Assembly (NCBI GenBank): GCA_026391295.1
Contig: JAPLDS010000042.1
Span: 1-63,217 of the forward strand
DNA: 63,217 nucleotides
Source of the DNA: Bacteroidia bacterium
GTDB lineage: Bacteria; Bacteroidota; Bacteroidia; Bacteroidales; Prolixibacteraceae
Direction: 5' to 3'
The position numbers were made by a program, and so were the translations under genes. Position 1 is the stretch's first letter; each line of letters begins with the position of its first letter. Below the pieces are notes generated by a model that made no database searches, was not told the DNA's origin, and worked only from the letters and a program-made list of their open reading frames with translations. Shown in pieces: positions 1 through 8,380 of the stretch.

Positions 1-350
1 ATTTTTAAAAATAATTTTCTGTCCTGACCCGGCTTTCGTGAACCTATTATACAACAAGCTGTCGCAGCTTATCTCTTTGTAAGTTCGTTTTCTTACCTTC
101 TCAATATCTTCAATGAACTTGTTATCTTCTTAAATACTCCCAACCCAATTTTTTCTGGCGAAAGTTCGGCAAAGGTAATTCAATTATTAACTCCACAAAA
201 ACTTTAATCAACCTTTTTTTAAGGAAAAAATCTTTTCAAGAAATTGTGGAACGTTAATCTTTTTAACTCGCCTTCATACGATCCTAAAATCGTGGTGCAA
301 ATGTAGAAGGTTTCTAACGCCAATTACCCTAAAGAACCTAAATAATACAA
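1..350 (-). promoter_or_regulatory. Probable rRNA operon promoter(s) and leader, reading out of the left edge
   Basis: No protein gene is visible here. On the minus strand there are two Bacteroidetes-type -7 boxes: TACCTTTG (complement of 170-177), with TTG 18 nt upstream (196-198), and TACATTTG (complement of 298-305), with a poorer TTG at 15 nt. Downstream of the first, still on the minus strand, comes GTTCATTGAAGATATTGA, which resembles the conserved segment before 16S rRNA in Bacteroidetes rrn operons. It is followed by a small perfect hairpin (56-70, AAGCTG/CAGCTT). Tandem promoters plus this leader suggest that 16S rRNA begins just outside position 1. The promoters are read from sequence; the rRNA identity is inference, since no rRNA is inside the window. 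Confidence 0.45.
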
Positions 351-488
351 GAGTTTTGAGATATTTTAAAATATCTCGGTCACCGATCAGCCATTCAGCA
401 CACTAGCTATGTTAAGTAAATGTTAAGCCCCTCGATGAGGCCTAAAAAATGGGTGAATTTAAGATCAAATATGACTCTAAACGGGACC

Positions 489-1184
489 TTAGAGCATTAC
501 CACACCAAAGATCGCAGCGAATTTATCGCGTAAAATAGTTTTGACGTGGTCAAAATCGATAATTTCACCAAGCTCATTCTGGAGTGAAGTAACCCCTTTA
601 TCAGAAAATCCACAGGGATTGATGTCATTAAAATAGGATAGATCGGTATTTACATTCAAGGCAAATCCATGCATCGTGACCGAACGAGAGCTTTTTACTC
701 CAATGGCACAAATCTTTCTGGCCTTAGCAGTACCCACATCGAGCCAAACACCGGCAGCCCCTGGATCACGAGTTCCGCTTAACCCAAACGTCGAAATAGT
801 CTGAATAATTACCTCCTCTATACTATATATATACTGTCGCAATCCAATCGTAAAATTTTCGAGGTCTAAAATCGGATAACCCACAAGCTGACCAGGCCCG
901 TGAAAAGTAATATCGCCACCACGATCAGTCTTATAAAAAGAAGCTTTCCTGTCTTGTAATTGAATATAATTAAGAAGAAGGTTATGCTCATCGCCACTTT
1001 TCCCTAACGTATAAACCGCGGGATGCTCCACAAACAACAAGAAATTAGGAGTCAAAGCCTCTCCATTATGATCTCTATCGAGCTTTATAGAGACAATTTG
1101 TTTCAGCAATTCTTCCTGCCGCGCTAATGCAATCTTATAATCGCAAACCCCGAGATCAAAAAACTGTATGAGTGTATTTTTCAT
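489..1184 (-). CDS. lipB: Octanoyl-[acyl-carrier-protein]:protein octanoyltransferase LipB
   Basis: LipB moves octanoate from octanoyl-ACP to the lipoyl domains of 2-oxoacid dehydrogenases and GcvH, the first step of endogenous lipoate synthesis in the cytoplasm. In the 231-residue protein the family signature RGGDITFHGPGQ lies at residues 88-99. The catalytic lysine is in RKICAIG (K157) and the catalytic cysteine in NPCG (C191). An in-frame ATG 33 bases upstream (1217) adds a non-homologous stretch; the start at 1184 (MKNTLIQFF) fits the family better. The gene is single and divergent from the transporter to its right. No lipA is in the window. Confidence 0.93.
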   Translation of the reverse strand: MKNTLIQFFDLGVCDYKIALARQEELLKQIVSIKLDRDHNGEALTPNFLLFVEHPAVYTLGKSGDEHNLLLNYIQLQDRKASFYKTDRGGDITFHGPGQLVGYPILDLENFTIGLRQYIYSIEEVIIQTISTFGLSGTRDPGAAGVWLDVGTAKARKICAIGVKSSRSVTMHGFALNVNTDLSYFNDINPCGFSDKGVTSLQNELGEIIDFDHVKTILRDKFAAIFGVVML

Positions 1185-1321
1185 TAACCGAACTAATATG
1201 CGCCCCTGAATTGCCAATTATTGAGACAAAAGGGGATGGCTCCATGTGAATCTATATTATGCGTCTGCGAAGATACTCATTTTAAAGACCAGGGAATCGA
1301 ATGGATGTATTCCATTTTTTT

Positions 1322-1329
1322 TACTTTTG
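1322..1329 (+). promoter_or_regulatory. -7 promoter box of the POT transporter gene
   Basis: TACTTTTG matches the Bacteroidetes -7 consensus TAnnTTTG and lies 23 bases before the ATG at 1353. No good -33 TTG was found at the expected distance. It places the transcript start downstream of the ATG at 1221, which argues against the longer reading frame. Confidence 0.5.
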
Positions 1330-1352
1330 AGATCTCTCTAAAGTTATTAACT

Positions 1353-2828
1353 ATGATTTCTCTAAAACTTCTTAAAAAATATCCAACTACATTTTGGGTC
1401 GCCAATGCGATGGAATTGTTTGAGCGATGGGCCTGGTATGGATTCTATCTCATCTTTGCACTCTACCTTACCAATTCAACAGACGAAGGAGCATTAGGCT
1501 TTTCACAAACCCAAAAAGGGTTGATAATGGGTATTGGGACCGCATTTCTTTATTTGCTACCGATATTTACTGGCGCATTTTCTGATCGAATTGGATATCG
1601 AAAGACTCTATACATTGCGTATATTATATATACGGTAGCCTTTCTTTTAATTCCAATCTGTAAATCGTTTACCGCCGTTTTTCTTATTTACCTATTTCTC
1701 GCAGTTGGCGCGGCCCTCTTTAAACCCATCATAGCAGCCACCGTAACTAAGACAACGGACGAAGAGACCTCTTCTATAGGATTCGGGATCTTTTACATGA
1801 TGATAAACATCGGAGGATTCATTGGTCCATTTGTGACTGGATACTTTAGAAAATTCTCATGGGACTATGTGTTCTATGCTTCAGCAGTAGTTATTGCCTT
1901 AAATTTCATACTTGTCACACTATATTATAAGGATCCGATTCAAAAGCAAGATAAGAATGAGTCCAAACCTAAGTTGAAAGAAGAACTGAAGCATGTAGTT
2001 CAAAACATTGGGACAGCCTTATCGGACTGGAAATTTGCCCTATTCTTATTTATCATAGCTGGATTTTGGACTATGTTTTTTCAGGTCTATATGACGTTAC
2101 CTGTCTTTATAGATCAATGGGTAAATACATCCGTAGTTTATGACTTCTTACTAAAATATTGGCCTTGGCTAGCGCATCAACTGGGAACAGCTTCTGGAAC
2201 GATCCCTGCTGAATATCTAATAAATCTGGATGCTGGTTATATTATCCTCTTCCAGTTAGCCATCTCTGCATTCGTGATGCGATATAAACCTTTAAATGCT
2301 ATGATCATTGGAACTCTCATTGCATCCATAGGCATAGGACTAAGTCTAGCGACTCAAAATGGACTATTTATTGTTGTGGCCTTGCTAATTTTTGCATTGG
2401 GAGAGATGATGAGTTCGCCAAAGATTACGGAGTATATTGGACGGATAGCGCCATCAGACAAAACGGCCCTCTATATCGGATGCTCCTATCTCCCTATTGC
2501 TTTAGGAAATTTGTTTGCAGGATTGGTGTCTGGTAATTTATACCAAAGCATGTCGGATAAAATCACCCTAACGCAAAAAGAAGTTGGTTCGCGAAGCCTC
2601 GATATTCCAAGCATAAGCTCTCAATTTTCCAAAAATGATTACTTTCAGAGTGCTGCAACAAAGATGAATATGTCGGTTGATCAGCTGACCCAATTTCTAT
2701 GGGATAAATATCACCCCTCGTCGTTTTGGATGGTAGTCACTTCAATAGGAACAATTGCAGCAGTAATGCTTTATATTTACGATAGATTAATTCTTAAAAG
2801 TGTAAAGCAACCCTCACAAGTTCAATAA
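1353..2828 (+). CDS. POT/PTR-family proton-dependent oligopeptide transporter
   Basis: This inner-membrane major-facilitator protein probably imports di- and tripeptides with protons. The 491-residue protein is almost wholly hydrophobic. It carries the POT motif ExxER in ELFERWAWYG (residues 21-30), the MFS loop motif GAFSDRIGYRKT between helices 2 and 3, and the conserved FYMMINIGGFIGP segment of helix 5. The open frame extends upstream to 1221, but those 44 residues are not POT-like and start before the -7 box at 1322, so the ATG at 1353 is preferred. An outer-membrane protein gene follows after 23 bases, which suggests co-transcription. Substrate specificity cannot be read from the sequence. 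Confidence 0.88.
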   Translation: MISLKLLKKYPTTFWVANAMELFERWAWYGFYLIFALYLTNSTDEGALGFSQTQKGLIMGIGTAFLYLLPIFTGAFSDRIGYRKTLYIAYIIYTVAFLLIPICKSFTAVFLIYLFLAVGAALFKPIIAATVTKTTDEETSSIGFGIFYMMINIGGFIGPFVTGYFRKFSWDYVFYASAVVIALNFILVTLYYKDPIQKQDKNESKPKLKEELKHVVQNIGTALSDWKFALFLFIIAGFWTMFFQVYMTLPVFIDQWVNTSVVYDFLLKYWPWLAHQLGTASGTIPAEYLINLDAGYIILFQLAISAFVMRYKPLNAMIIGTLIASIGIGLSLATQNGLFIVVALLIFALGEMMSSPKITEYIGRIAPSDKTALYIGCSYLPIALGNLFAGLVSGNLYQSMSDKITLTQKEVGSRSLDIPSISSQFSKNDYFQSAATKMNMSVDQLTQFLWDKYHPSSFWMVVTSIGTIAAVMLYIYDRLILKSVKQPSQVQ

Positions 2829-2851
2829 AGCGGACCAGCCGAATCAACAAG

Positions 2852-3976
2852 ATGAACAAGTATAAGCACCTCGTCATACTTTTAATTTTGAACCTCGCAC
2901 TATTAAGCGCGTATGGCCAGAATAGCTATAACTTATTCAAAACCTATGAGCCGTTTAGACCGGATACTATTGGCCCGTTCTATTTTGCAGTTGACAATAT
3001 AAATTTCTTTAAAAACAATGAGAATAAGCTAAGTCGCAGCATCGATTATACTTTAACCGGGACAATGCTGAGGCCCAAAGCGGTATACTATCCCGATTCA
3101 AAGTTGCGAATCGAATTAGGGGGTCATATTCTTAAGTACAATGGCAGAGAAGACTATGCACATTTAAATCCCTGGTTTAATGCACACTATAAGCCCACAG
3201 ATAAAATTTCAGTCATTATTGGAAATTTAGATGCCGATCAAAATCATCAGTTGTCGGAACAGCTTTATAATTCTGAGCTATTCTACACCGCACCTCCAGA
3301 AGTTGGACTTCAGACGAAGTATAAATCTACCCGTTTTTCAGCTGATCTTTGGATCGACTGGCAGCAGATGATCTTACCTGGAGATCCCTTTAAGGAGCGA
3401 TTTGTCTTTGGAACTAAAACCAATCTAGTAGTAAAAGAAAGCAAAGAATCATCGGTATCACTCCCTTTTTCCTTTTATGGAGTCCACCATGGAGGGACAA
3501 TTGGAACGGCCCCGGGACTCGCCACAAGTTTTATAACACTTACGCCAGGCTTGGTTTATAAGAAAAAAATCGCGAGCAAAGTATTTACAGAGCTAGAGCT
3601 TACTTCTTCATTTTCTCTTTCAACCTATCCCAAAGATGATGTCATATTCAAGCAATCGAGTGGATGGGGGACATATCTTAGCGGCAAACTGGATTCAAGA
3701 TTTGGAGGTATTACCGCTGCATTCTGGCACGGACATCTATTTTATACACCTCAAGGAACTCCTATATTTCAAAATTATGCTGGAACCGGGGAGGCTTGGA
3801 CGACCACAAAAAATCTAGTTGACTTGAAATATCACTATCAATATCGAATCATAAAAGATACCTACTTTGGATTTATGTTTGATTACTATTACGACACCCT
3901 TCAAAAGACAGCTGTAAATAGCGAAGGGCTATATCTGATTCTAAATTTTGGCGTAATTCCCAAACGTACAAAATAG
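2852..3976 (+). CDS. Exported protein, probable outer-membrane beta-barrel, function unknown
   Basis: The 374-residue protein starts with a clear signal peptide (charged NKYKH, then a hydrophobic stretch to about residue 22, with cleavage near AYG/Q). The rest is rich in alternating polar/aromatic strands such as RIELGGHILKY and YFGFMFDYYYD, as in outer-membrane barrels, and ends with the strand-like LYLILNFGVIP. I recognise no named family. It begins 23 bases after the POT transporter, so it may supply an outer-membrane path for the same substrate; that is inference from neighbourhood only. No lipobox or catalytic motif is seen. Confidence 0.6.
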   Translation: MNKYKHLVILLILNLALLSAYGQNSYNLFKTYEPFRPDTIGPFYFAVDNINFFKNNENKLSRSIDYTLTGTMLRPKAVYYPDSKLRIELGGHILKYNGREDYAHLNPWFNAHYKPTDKISVIIGNLDADQNHQLSEQLYNSELFYTAPPEVGLQTKYKSTRFSADLWIDWQQMILPGDPFKERFVFGTKTNLVVKESKESSVSLPFSFYGVHHGGTIGTAPGLATSFITLTPGLVYKKKIASKVFTELELTSSFSLSTYPKDDVIFKQSSGWGTYLSGKLDSRFGGITAAFWHGHLFYTPQGTPIFQNYAGTGEAWTTTKNLVDLKYHYQYRIIKDTYFGFMFDYYYDTLQKTAVNSEGLYLILNFGVIPKRTK

Positions 3977-4056
3977 GAAACAGCAAAATTAAGTCTCGTT
4001 TGAAGTCATCTGGCATGCTTTGTATTGATTTTGTTGCAGTTATTTTCAATAAGCAG

Positions 4057-4086
4057 TTGTTAAATCAAAAATAATAAATACTTTTG
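4057..4086 (+). promoter_or_regulatory. Promoter of the rplM-rpsI operon
   Basis: TTG at 4057-4059, a 19-nt spacer and TACTTTTG at 4079-4086 form an almost ideal Bacteroidetes sigma-ABfr-type promoter. Transcription should start near 4093, leaving an untranslated leader of about 155 nt before rplM. Confidence 0.75.
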
Positions 4087-4150
4087 CAGTCCCGATTTTA
4101 TCTTTATTTGCTGAAGTATTAATTGGGTAGGGTAGCAACCTTAGCATAAG

Positions 4151-4174
4151 TTATTGACAATTAATTGTTAATAA
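4151..4174 (+). promoter_or_regulatory. Hairpin in the rplM leader, possible autoregulatory element
   Basis: In RNA, UUAUUGACAA and UUGUUAAUAA form a 10-bp stem (one G-U pair) closed by a UUAA loop. It sits in the long leader 74 bases before rplM. Ribosomal protein L13 represses its own operon in other bacteria, and structured r-protein leaders occur in Bacteroidetes. The hairpin is visible; its role is inferred. Confidence 0.4.
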
Positions 4175-4247
4175 ACCTGTTACACTGCCTATTAATCGTG
4201 TGAATCAGCAAAAAATAGATTGTGTCACATTTTAATTTGAAACGAAA

Positions 4248-4703
4248 GTGGATTCTTTAAGTTACAAAACGATATCGTTGAACAAAGCAACGGTAAACAA
4301 AGAGTGGGTCGTAATCGATGCCACTGATCAGATTCTAGGTCGCTTAGCCAGTAAAGTGGCTGTTGTCCTTAGAGGCAAACATAAAGCAAGTTACACCCCT
4401 CATGTTGATTGTGGTGATAACGTGATTATTGTTAATGCTGAAAAAGTACGATTAACCGGGAATAAATGGAAGTTGAAAGAATACATCCGTCATACGGGTT
4501 ATCCAGGTGGTCAACGTACGCAAACTGCGGCGGATATCTTGAAAAAGTATCCTGAAAGACTATTGGAGAAAGCCGTTAAAGGGATGCTTCCTAAGAACAG
4601 TTTAGGCAGCAGACTTTTCACCAATTTACATGTTTTTGTTGGCGCAAATCATGACAAAGAAGCTCAACAGCCAAAATTAATTAACCTGGACAATATTAGA
4701 TAA
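4248..4703 (+). CDS. rplM: 50S ribosomal protein L13
   Basis: L13 is an early-assembling large-subunit protein. The 151-residue product contains the family core [16 protein letters not shown] near residue 20, the central [18 protein letters not shown] and HTGYPGG segments, and [17 protein letters not shown]. The start codon is GTG at 4248; the N-terminus ([19 protein letters not shown]) aligns with the usual Bacteroidetes L13 start. It is the first gene after the promoter at 4057-4086, with rpsI 5 bases downstream, the classic rplM-rpsI pair. A GTG start after a long structured leader is compatible with translational control. Confidence 0.97.
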   Translation: MDSLSYKTISLNKATVNKEWVVIDATDQILGRLASKVAVVLRGKHKASYTPHVDCGDNVIIVNAEKVRLTGNKWKLKEYIRHTGYPGGQRTQTAADILKKYPERLLEKAVKGMLPKNSLGSRLFTNLHVFVGANHDKEAQQPKLINLDNIR

Positions 4704-4708
4704 CTATC

Positions 4709-5098
4709 ATGGAAATCATAAACACTATTGGCAGAAGAAAAACTGCTGTTGCCCGTGTATATCTCTCTGAAGGAAAAGGTAACATTACCATTAACAAAAG
4801 AGAATTGGCAGAATATTTTCCTGTAGGCACCTTACAATATATCGTTCAACAGCCGTTGAATCTATGTGAAGTAGCAGGTCAGTATGATATTAAAGTTAAT
4901 CTTGATGGCGGTGGATTAAATGGTCAAGCAGAAGCTCTTCGCTTGGGTATTTCACGTGCATTGCTAAAAATTAACGAAGCAGATTACCGTCCAAAACTGA
5001 AAGCAGCTGGCTTTCTTACTCGCGATCCTCGTGAAGTAGAACGTAAGAAACCAGGACGTCCAAAAGCACGTAAACGCTTCCAGTTCTCTAAACGTTAA
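4709..5098 (+). CDS. rpsI: 30S ribosomal protein S9
   Basis: S9 is a small-subunit head protein whose C-terminal tail reaches the P-site tRNA. The 129-residue product begins with [16 protein letters not shown] and contains [19 protein letters not shown]. It ends in the conserved basic tail [18 protein letters not shown] with terminal arginine. It lies 5 bases after rplM in the same operon. Confidence 0.97.
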   Translation: MEIINTIGRRKTAVARVYLSEGKGNITINKRELAEYFPVGTLQYIVQQPLNLCEVAGQYDIKVNLDGGGLNGQAEALRLGISRALLKINEADYRPKLKAAGFLTRDPREVERKKPGRPKARKRFQFSKR

Positions 5099-5147
5099 TC
5101 GATTCATCGAAAGAATTTTTTATAAATATTGTTTAGAATCTAAATTG

Positions 5148-5177
5148 CTAGGACTTCAACATTGTTGGACTACCTAG
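5148..5177 (+). promoter_or_regulatory. Hairpin in the rpsB leader
   Basis: In the 114-base gap between rpsI and rpsB, CTAGG (5148-5152) pairs with CCTAG (5173-5177) around an inner CAAC-att-GTTG stem-loop (5157-5167). No U-run follows, so it is not an evident terminator. S2 represses rpsB-tsf through the mRNA leader in E. coli; a similar role here is possible but unproven. Confidence 0.3.
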
Positions 5178-5212
5178 TGATTGACTGAACAGAACGTAAA
5201 CAAATAAGTAAT

Positions 5213-6100
5213 ATGCCAAGAACAGAATTTAAGCAATTGTTAGACGCTGGGGTACATTTTGGTCACCTTAAGCGCAAATGGAATCCAGCTATGGCTCCGT
5301 ATATCTTTATGGAGAAAAATGGTATTCACATTATCGATCTTCAGAAAACTATCGTCAAAATTGATGAAGCTGCTGAAGCATTGAAACAAATTTCAAGATC
5401 AGGACGTAAAATCCTTTTTGTTGCTACAAAAAAACAAGCAAAGTCAATTGTTGCGGAGAAAATCTCTGCAATCAACATGCCTTACGTGGCAGAGCGTTGG
5501 CCAGGTGGTATGCTTACCAACTTCCCAACTATTCGTAAAGCGGTAAAAAAAATGTCTTCTATCGACAAAATGATGAAAGATACTGCTTGGGACAATATGT
5601 CAAAACGTGAGAAACTTCAGATCACTCGTCAAAGAGCAAAATTGGAAAAAGTATTAGGATCGATTGTTGATCTTACTCGTCTTCCAGCTGCGCTATTTAT
5701 TGTTGATGTTTTGAAAGAAAAAATCGCAGTTCGCGAAGCTCAACGTCTATCGATTCCAATCTTTGCAATGGTTGATACAAACTCAAATCCTGATGGAATT
5801 GATTTTATCATCCCATCAAATGATGATGCATCTCAATCTATTGATTTAATCATCACCACCATGTGTGATGCAATTAAAGATGGTCTTGCTGACCGTAAGG
5901 TTGAGCGTGAAAAAGACGAAACAGACGAACAAGCACTTGAACTTAAAAAAGGTGGTCGTAAAGCAGTCGTGAAAATTATCGTAGAAGATGACATCGTAGA
6001 AGATGAAGACAAAGATGAACTAGAGGATTCAGCGTCTGAAGCTAGTGATGATGAGTCAATCGAAGATGTTGCGAATGAAGATGCAACTGAAGTAAAGTAA
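5213..6100 (+). CDS. rpsB: 30S ribosomal protein S2
   Basis: S2 binds the small subunit with S1. The 295-residue protein has the family start LLDAGVHFGHLKRKWNP, the KKQAKSIVAEKI and WPGGMLTNFPTIRK segments, and IFAMVDTNSNPDGIDFIIPSNDDA. After about residue 240 it carries a long acidic tail rich in Asp/Glu (KGGRKAV, then repeated ED). This exceeds the roughly 240-residue size seen in E. coli; similar tails occur in other Bacteroidetes. It is followed 36 bases later by tsf. Confidence 0.96.
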   Translation: MPRTEFKQLLDAGVHFGHLKRKWNPAMAPYIFMEKNGIHIIDLQKTIVKIDEAAEALKQISRSGRKILFVATKKQAKSIVAEKISAINMPYVAERWPGGMLTNFPTIRKAVKKMSSIDKMMKDTAWDNMSKREKLQITRQRAKLEKVLGSIVDLTRLPAALFIVDVLKEKIAVREAQRLSIPIFAMVDTNSNPDGIDFIIPSNDDASQSIDLIITTMCDAIKDGLADRKVEREKDETDEQALELKKGGRKAVVKIIVEDDIVEDEDKDELEDSASEASDDESIEDVANEDATEVK

Positions 6101-6136
6101 TTACGATCTTAACTGATAATTTTAAAATCTATAACA

Positions 6137-6961
6137 ATGAATATTTCTGCCGCTGATGTTGCAAAATTGCGCAAAGCAACTGGTGCTGGGATGATGGATT
6201 GCAAAAATGCCTTAACAGAGGCAGATGGCAATTTCGACCGTGCTATTGAAATTATACGTGAAAAAGGGAAACTAGTTGCAAGTAAACGTGCCGACAGAGA
6301 ATCCTCTGAAGGGGTTGTGCTTTCAAAGGTTTCTGACGACAAAAGCTTTGGAGCTGTGATCTCTTTAAATTGTGAAACAGACTTCGTAGCTAAAAACGAC
6401 AACTTTATTGCCCTTGCTGATAAAATATTAAGTCATGCAATTGCCAATAAATGCGAATCATCAGACGACGTGAAAGCGTTGATCATGGATGGCCGTACTA
6501 TTGGAGAACAAGTGCTTGAACAAACAGGTATCATTGGAGAGAAGATCGAATTGGCCTTTTATTCATGCATTAAAGCAGCAAATGTTGTTCCTTACATCCA
6601 CCCAGGAAATAAACTTTCTACGCTAGTTGGATTTAGCAAAGCAATTGACAATCAAGCAGGAAGAGATGTTGCAATGCAAATTGCAGCGATGAATCCTGTA
6701 GCCGTTGACAATGACGATGTTGCTCCAGAGATTGTAGAACAAGAATTAAAAATTGCTAAAGAAAAATTCAGATTAGAAGGTAAGCCAGAAGCGATGCTTG
6801 ATAAAATCGCCCAGGGTGCACTGAATAAATTCTACAAAGACAGCACACTGTTGAATCAAGATTTTGTAAAAGACAACAAATCAACGATTCGTCAGTATCT
6901 TTCAAGTGTAGATAAAGAAGTTAAAGTAACGACTTTCATCCGTTTTACATTAAACGTTTAA
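6137..6961 (+). CDS. tsf: Translation elongation factor Ts
   Basis: EF-Ts is the nucleotide exchange factor for EF-Tu. The N-terminal UBA-like motif VAKLRKATGAGMMDCKNAL is at residues 8-26, and the core SLNCETDFVAKNDNF follows near residue 75. The 274-residue length is normal. It is the last gene of the rpsB-tsf unit and ends 21 bases before a strong terminator. Confidence 0.96.
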   Translation: MNISAADVAKLRKATGAGMMDCKNALTEADGNFDRAIEIIREKGKLVASKRADRESSEGVVLSKVSDDKSFGAVISLNCETDFVAKNDNFIALADKILSHAIANKCESSDDVKALIMDGRTIGEQVLEQTGIIGEKIELAFYSCIKAANVVPYIHPGNKLSTLVGFSKAIDNQAGRDVAMQIAAMNPVAVDNDDVAPEIVEQELKIAKEKFRLEGKPEAMLDKIAQGALNKFYKDSTLLNQDFVKDNKSTIRQYLSSVDKEVKVTTFIRFTLNV

Positions 6962-6982
6962 GAGCTAATACTTATTCTTACG

Positions 6983-7008
6983 AAAGAGCCTCCATTTGGA
7001 GGCTCTTT
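6983..7008 (+). terminator. Rho-independent terminator after tsf
   Basis: A perfect 11-bp stem (AAAGAGCCTCC / GGAGGCTCTTT) with an ATTT loop runs into a T-run. The T-run itself provides part of the next promoter's -33 element. Confidence 0.9.
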
Positions 7009-7038
7009 TTGTTTAAACTCTTTTTTGATGTAAATTTG
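7009..7038 (+). promoter_or_regulatory. Promoter of pyrH-frr
   Basis: TTG at 7009-7011, a 19-nt spacer and TAAATTTG at 7031-7038 match the Bacteroidetes consensus. The element starts in the T-run of the tsf terminator. Transcription should begin near 7045, which fixes the pyrH start at 7057. Confidence 0.75.
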
Positions 7039-7056
7039 TCGATCAAAACTTTTCAA

Positions 7057-7767
7057 ATGGCAAAATATAAGCGAATCCTTTTGAAGCTCTCAGGCGAATC
7101 CCTGATGGGAGAACAGCAATATGGAATTGATCCACAAAGACTCAAGGACTACGCCATCCAAATTAAAGAGGCAGTTGCCCTAGGGGTTGAAGTAGGCATC
7201 GTTATTGGAGGCGGGAATATCTTCAGAGGAGTTAGTGGTGCATCGAAAGGCTTTGATCGAGTGAAAGGGGATCAGATGGGAATGTTAGCGACGGTAATTA
7301 ACAGTCTTGCTCTGCAATCCGCATTGAGCAGCGAAGGGGTTAAAGGGCGCGTTTTAACCGCAATCAGAATGGAACCCATCGCAGAGTTCTATTCGAAGGA
7401 CAAGGCCATAGAAATGCTTAAAAATGGTGAAGTTGCAATATTTTCTGCAGGGACCGGAAATCCATTCTTTACAACAGACACAGCTTCAGCATTACGAGGC
7501 ATTGAAATCGAAGCTGATGCCATGCTTAAAGGAACCCGAGTGGATGGGATTTATACAGCTGATCCGTTAAAAGATCCTACTGCCACAAAATTTGATGCCA
7601 TTACGTTCGATGAGATCTACCACAAAGGGTTAAAGATAATGGACCTAACAGCAACCACCATGTGCAAAGAGAACAATCTAAATATCGTAGTCTTTGATAT
7701 GGATACGGTAGGAAATCTAATGAAAGTCCTAAGAGGTGAAAAAATAGGGACGGTAGTCCACAATTAA
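7057..7767 (+). CDS. pyrH: UMP kinase
   Basis: PyrH phosphorylates UMP to UDP with ATP in the cytoplasm and belongs to the amino-acid kinase fold. The 236-residue protein has the N-terminal KRILLKLSGESLMG phosphate-binding motif, VGIVIGGGNIFRG, a GTGNPFFTTDTASALRG loop and KGTRVDGIYTADP. The in-frame ATG at 7009 lies inside the promoter and terminator region, so the ATG at 7057 is chosen. frr follows 46 bases later, the common pyrH-frr order. Confidence 0.95.
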   Translation: MAKYKRILLKLSGESLMGEQQYGIDPQRLKDYAIQIKEAVALGVEVGIVIGGGNIFRGVSGASKGFDRVKGDQMGMLATVINSLALQSALSSEGVKGRVLTAIRMEPIAEFYSKDKAIEMLKNGEVAIFSAGTGNPFFTTDTASALRGIEIEADAMLKGTRVDGIYTADPLKDPTATKFDAITFDEIYHKGLKIMDLTATTMCKENNLNIVVFDMDTVGNLMKVLRGEKIGTVVHN

Positions 7768-7813
7768 TAGAAGGAATTAGTAATTTTAGAAGTGCATTAA
7801 ATTCAAGCATCAG

Positions 7814-8380
7814 ATGAACGAAGAGATAGAGTTGATAATTGACGATTCCACAGAAAGGATGGATCATGCTATTGCCCATTTAGACCATCAATTAGCCCAT
7901 ATTCGTGCGGGAAAAGCTAGTCCACGAATGATTGAAAGTGTCATGGTTGATTACTACGGCGTTATGACTCCTATTATGCAAGTTGCGAATGTGAACACTC
8001 CTGACGCTCGTACCATTGCGATTCAGCCTTGGGAGAAAAAGATGATTCAAACTATTGAGAAAGCCATTATGAACTCTAATCTTGGTTTTAACCCAGAAAA
8101 TAATGGAGAATTCATTCGTATTAACGTCCCAGTTCCAACAGAAGAGAGAAGGCGTAATCTTGTGAAGGATGCAAAAAATGAGGGTGAGACGGCTAAGGTA
8201 AGCGTAAGAGCGGCCCGAAAAGATGCGAATGACTATCTTAAAAAATTGCTAAAGGGGAAAGAAATATCTGAAGATGAAGAGAAAGATACGGTTGAGACGA
8301 TTCAAAACTTAACCGATAAATACACAAGAAAAATTGATGAATTAATTGCCACCAAGGAGAAAGAGATCCTTACCGTATGA
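7814..8380 (+). CDS. frr: Ribosome recycling factor
   Basis: RRF splits post-termination ribosomes together with EF-G. The 188-residue protein carries HIRAGKASPRMIESVMVDYYG near residue 30, RTIAIQPWEK, and the basic segment VPVPTEERRRNLVKDAKNEGE typical of the family. Its stop overlaps the start of the next gene (ATGA at 8377-8380), so the two are translationally coupled. Confidence 0.96.
   Translation: MNEEIELIIDDSTERMDHAIAHLDHQLAHIRAGKASPRMIESVMVDYYGVMTPIMQVANVNTPDARTIAIQPWEKKMIQTIEKAIMNSNLGFNPENNGEFIRINVPVPTEERRRNLVKDAKNEGETAKVSVRAARKDANDYLKKLLKGKEISEDEEKDTVETIQNLTDKYTRKIDELIATKEKEILTV

Noticed and set aside
358-377. 20-nt palindrome between lipB and the left edge
   Set aside because: It is a perfect but AT-rich dyad without U-run or clear position relative to a promoter; it could arise by chance and no function is supported.
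1221-1352. N-terminal extension of the POT transporter
   Set aside because: The extra 44 residues do not resemble the family, and the -7 box at 1322 lies downstream of that start.
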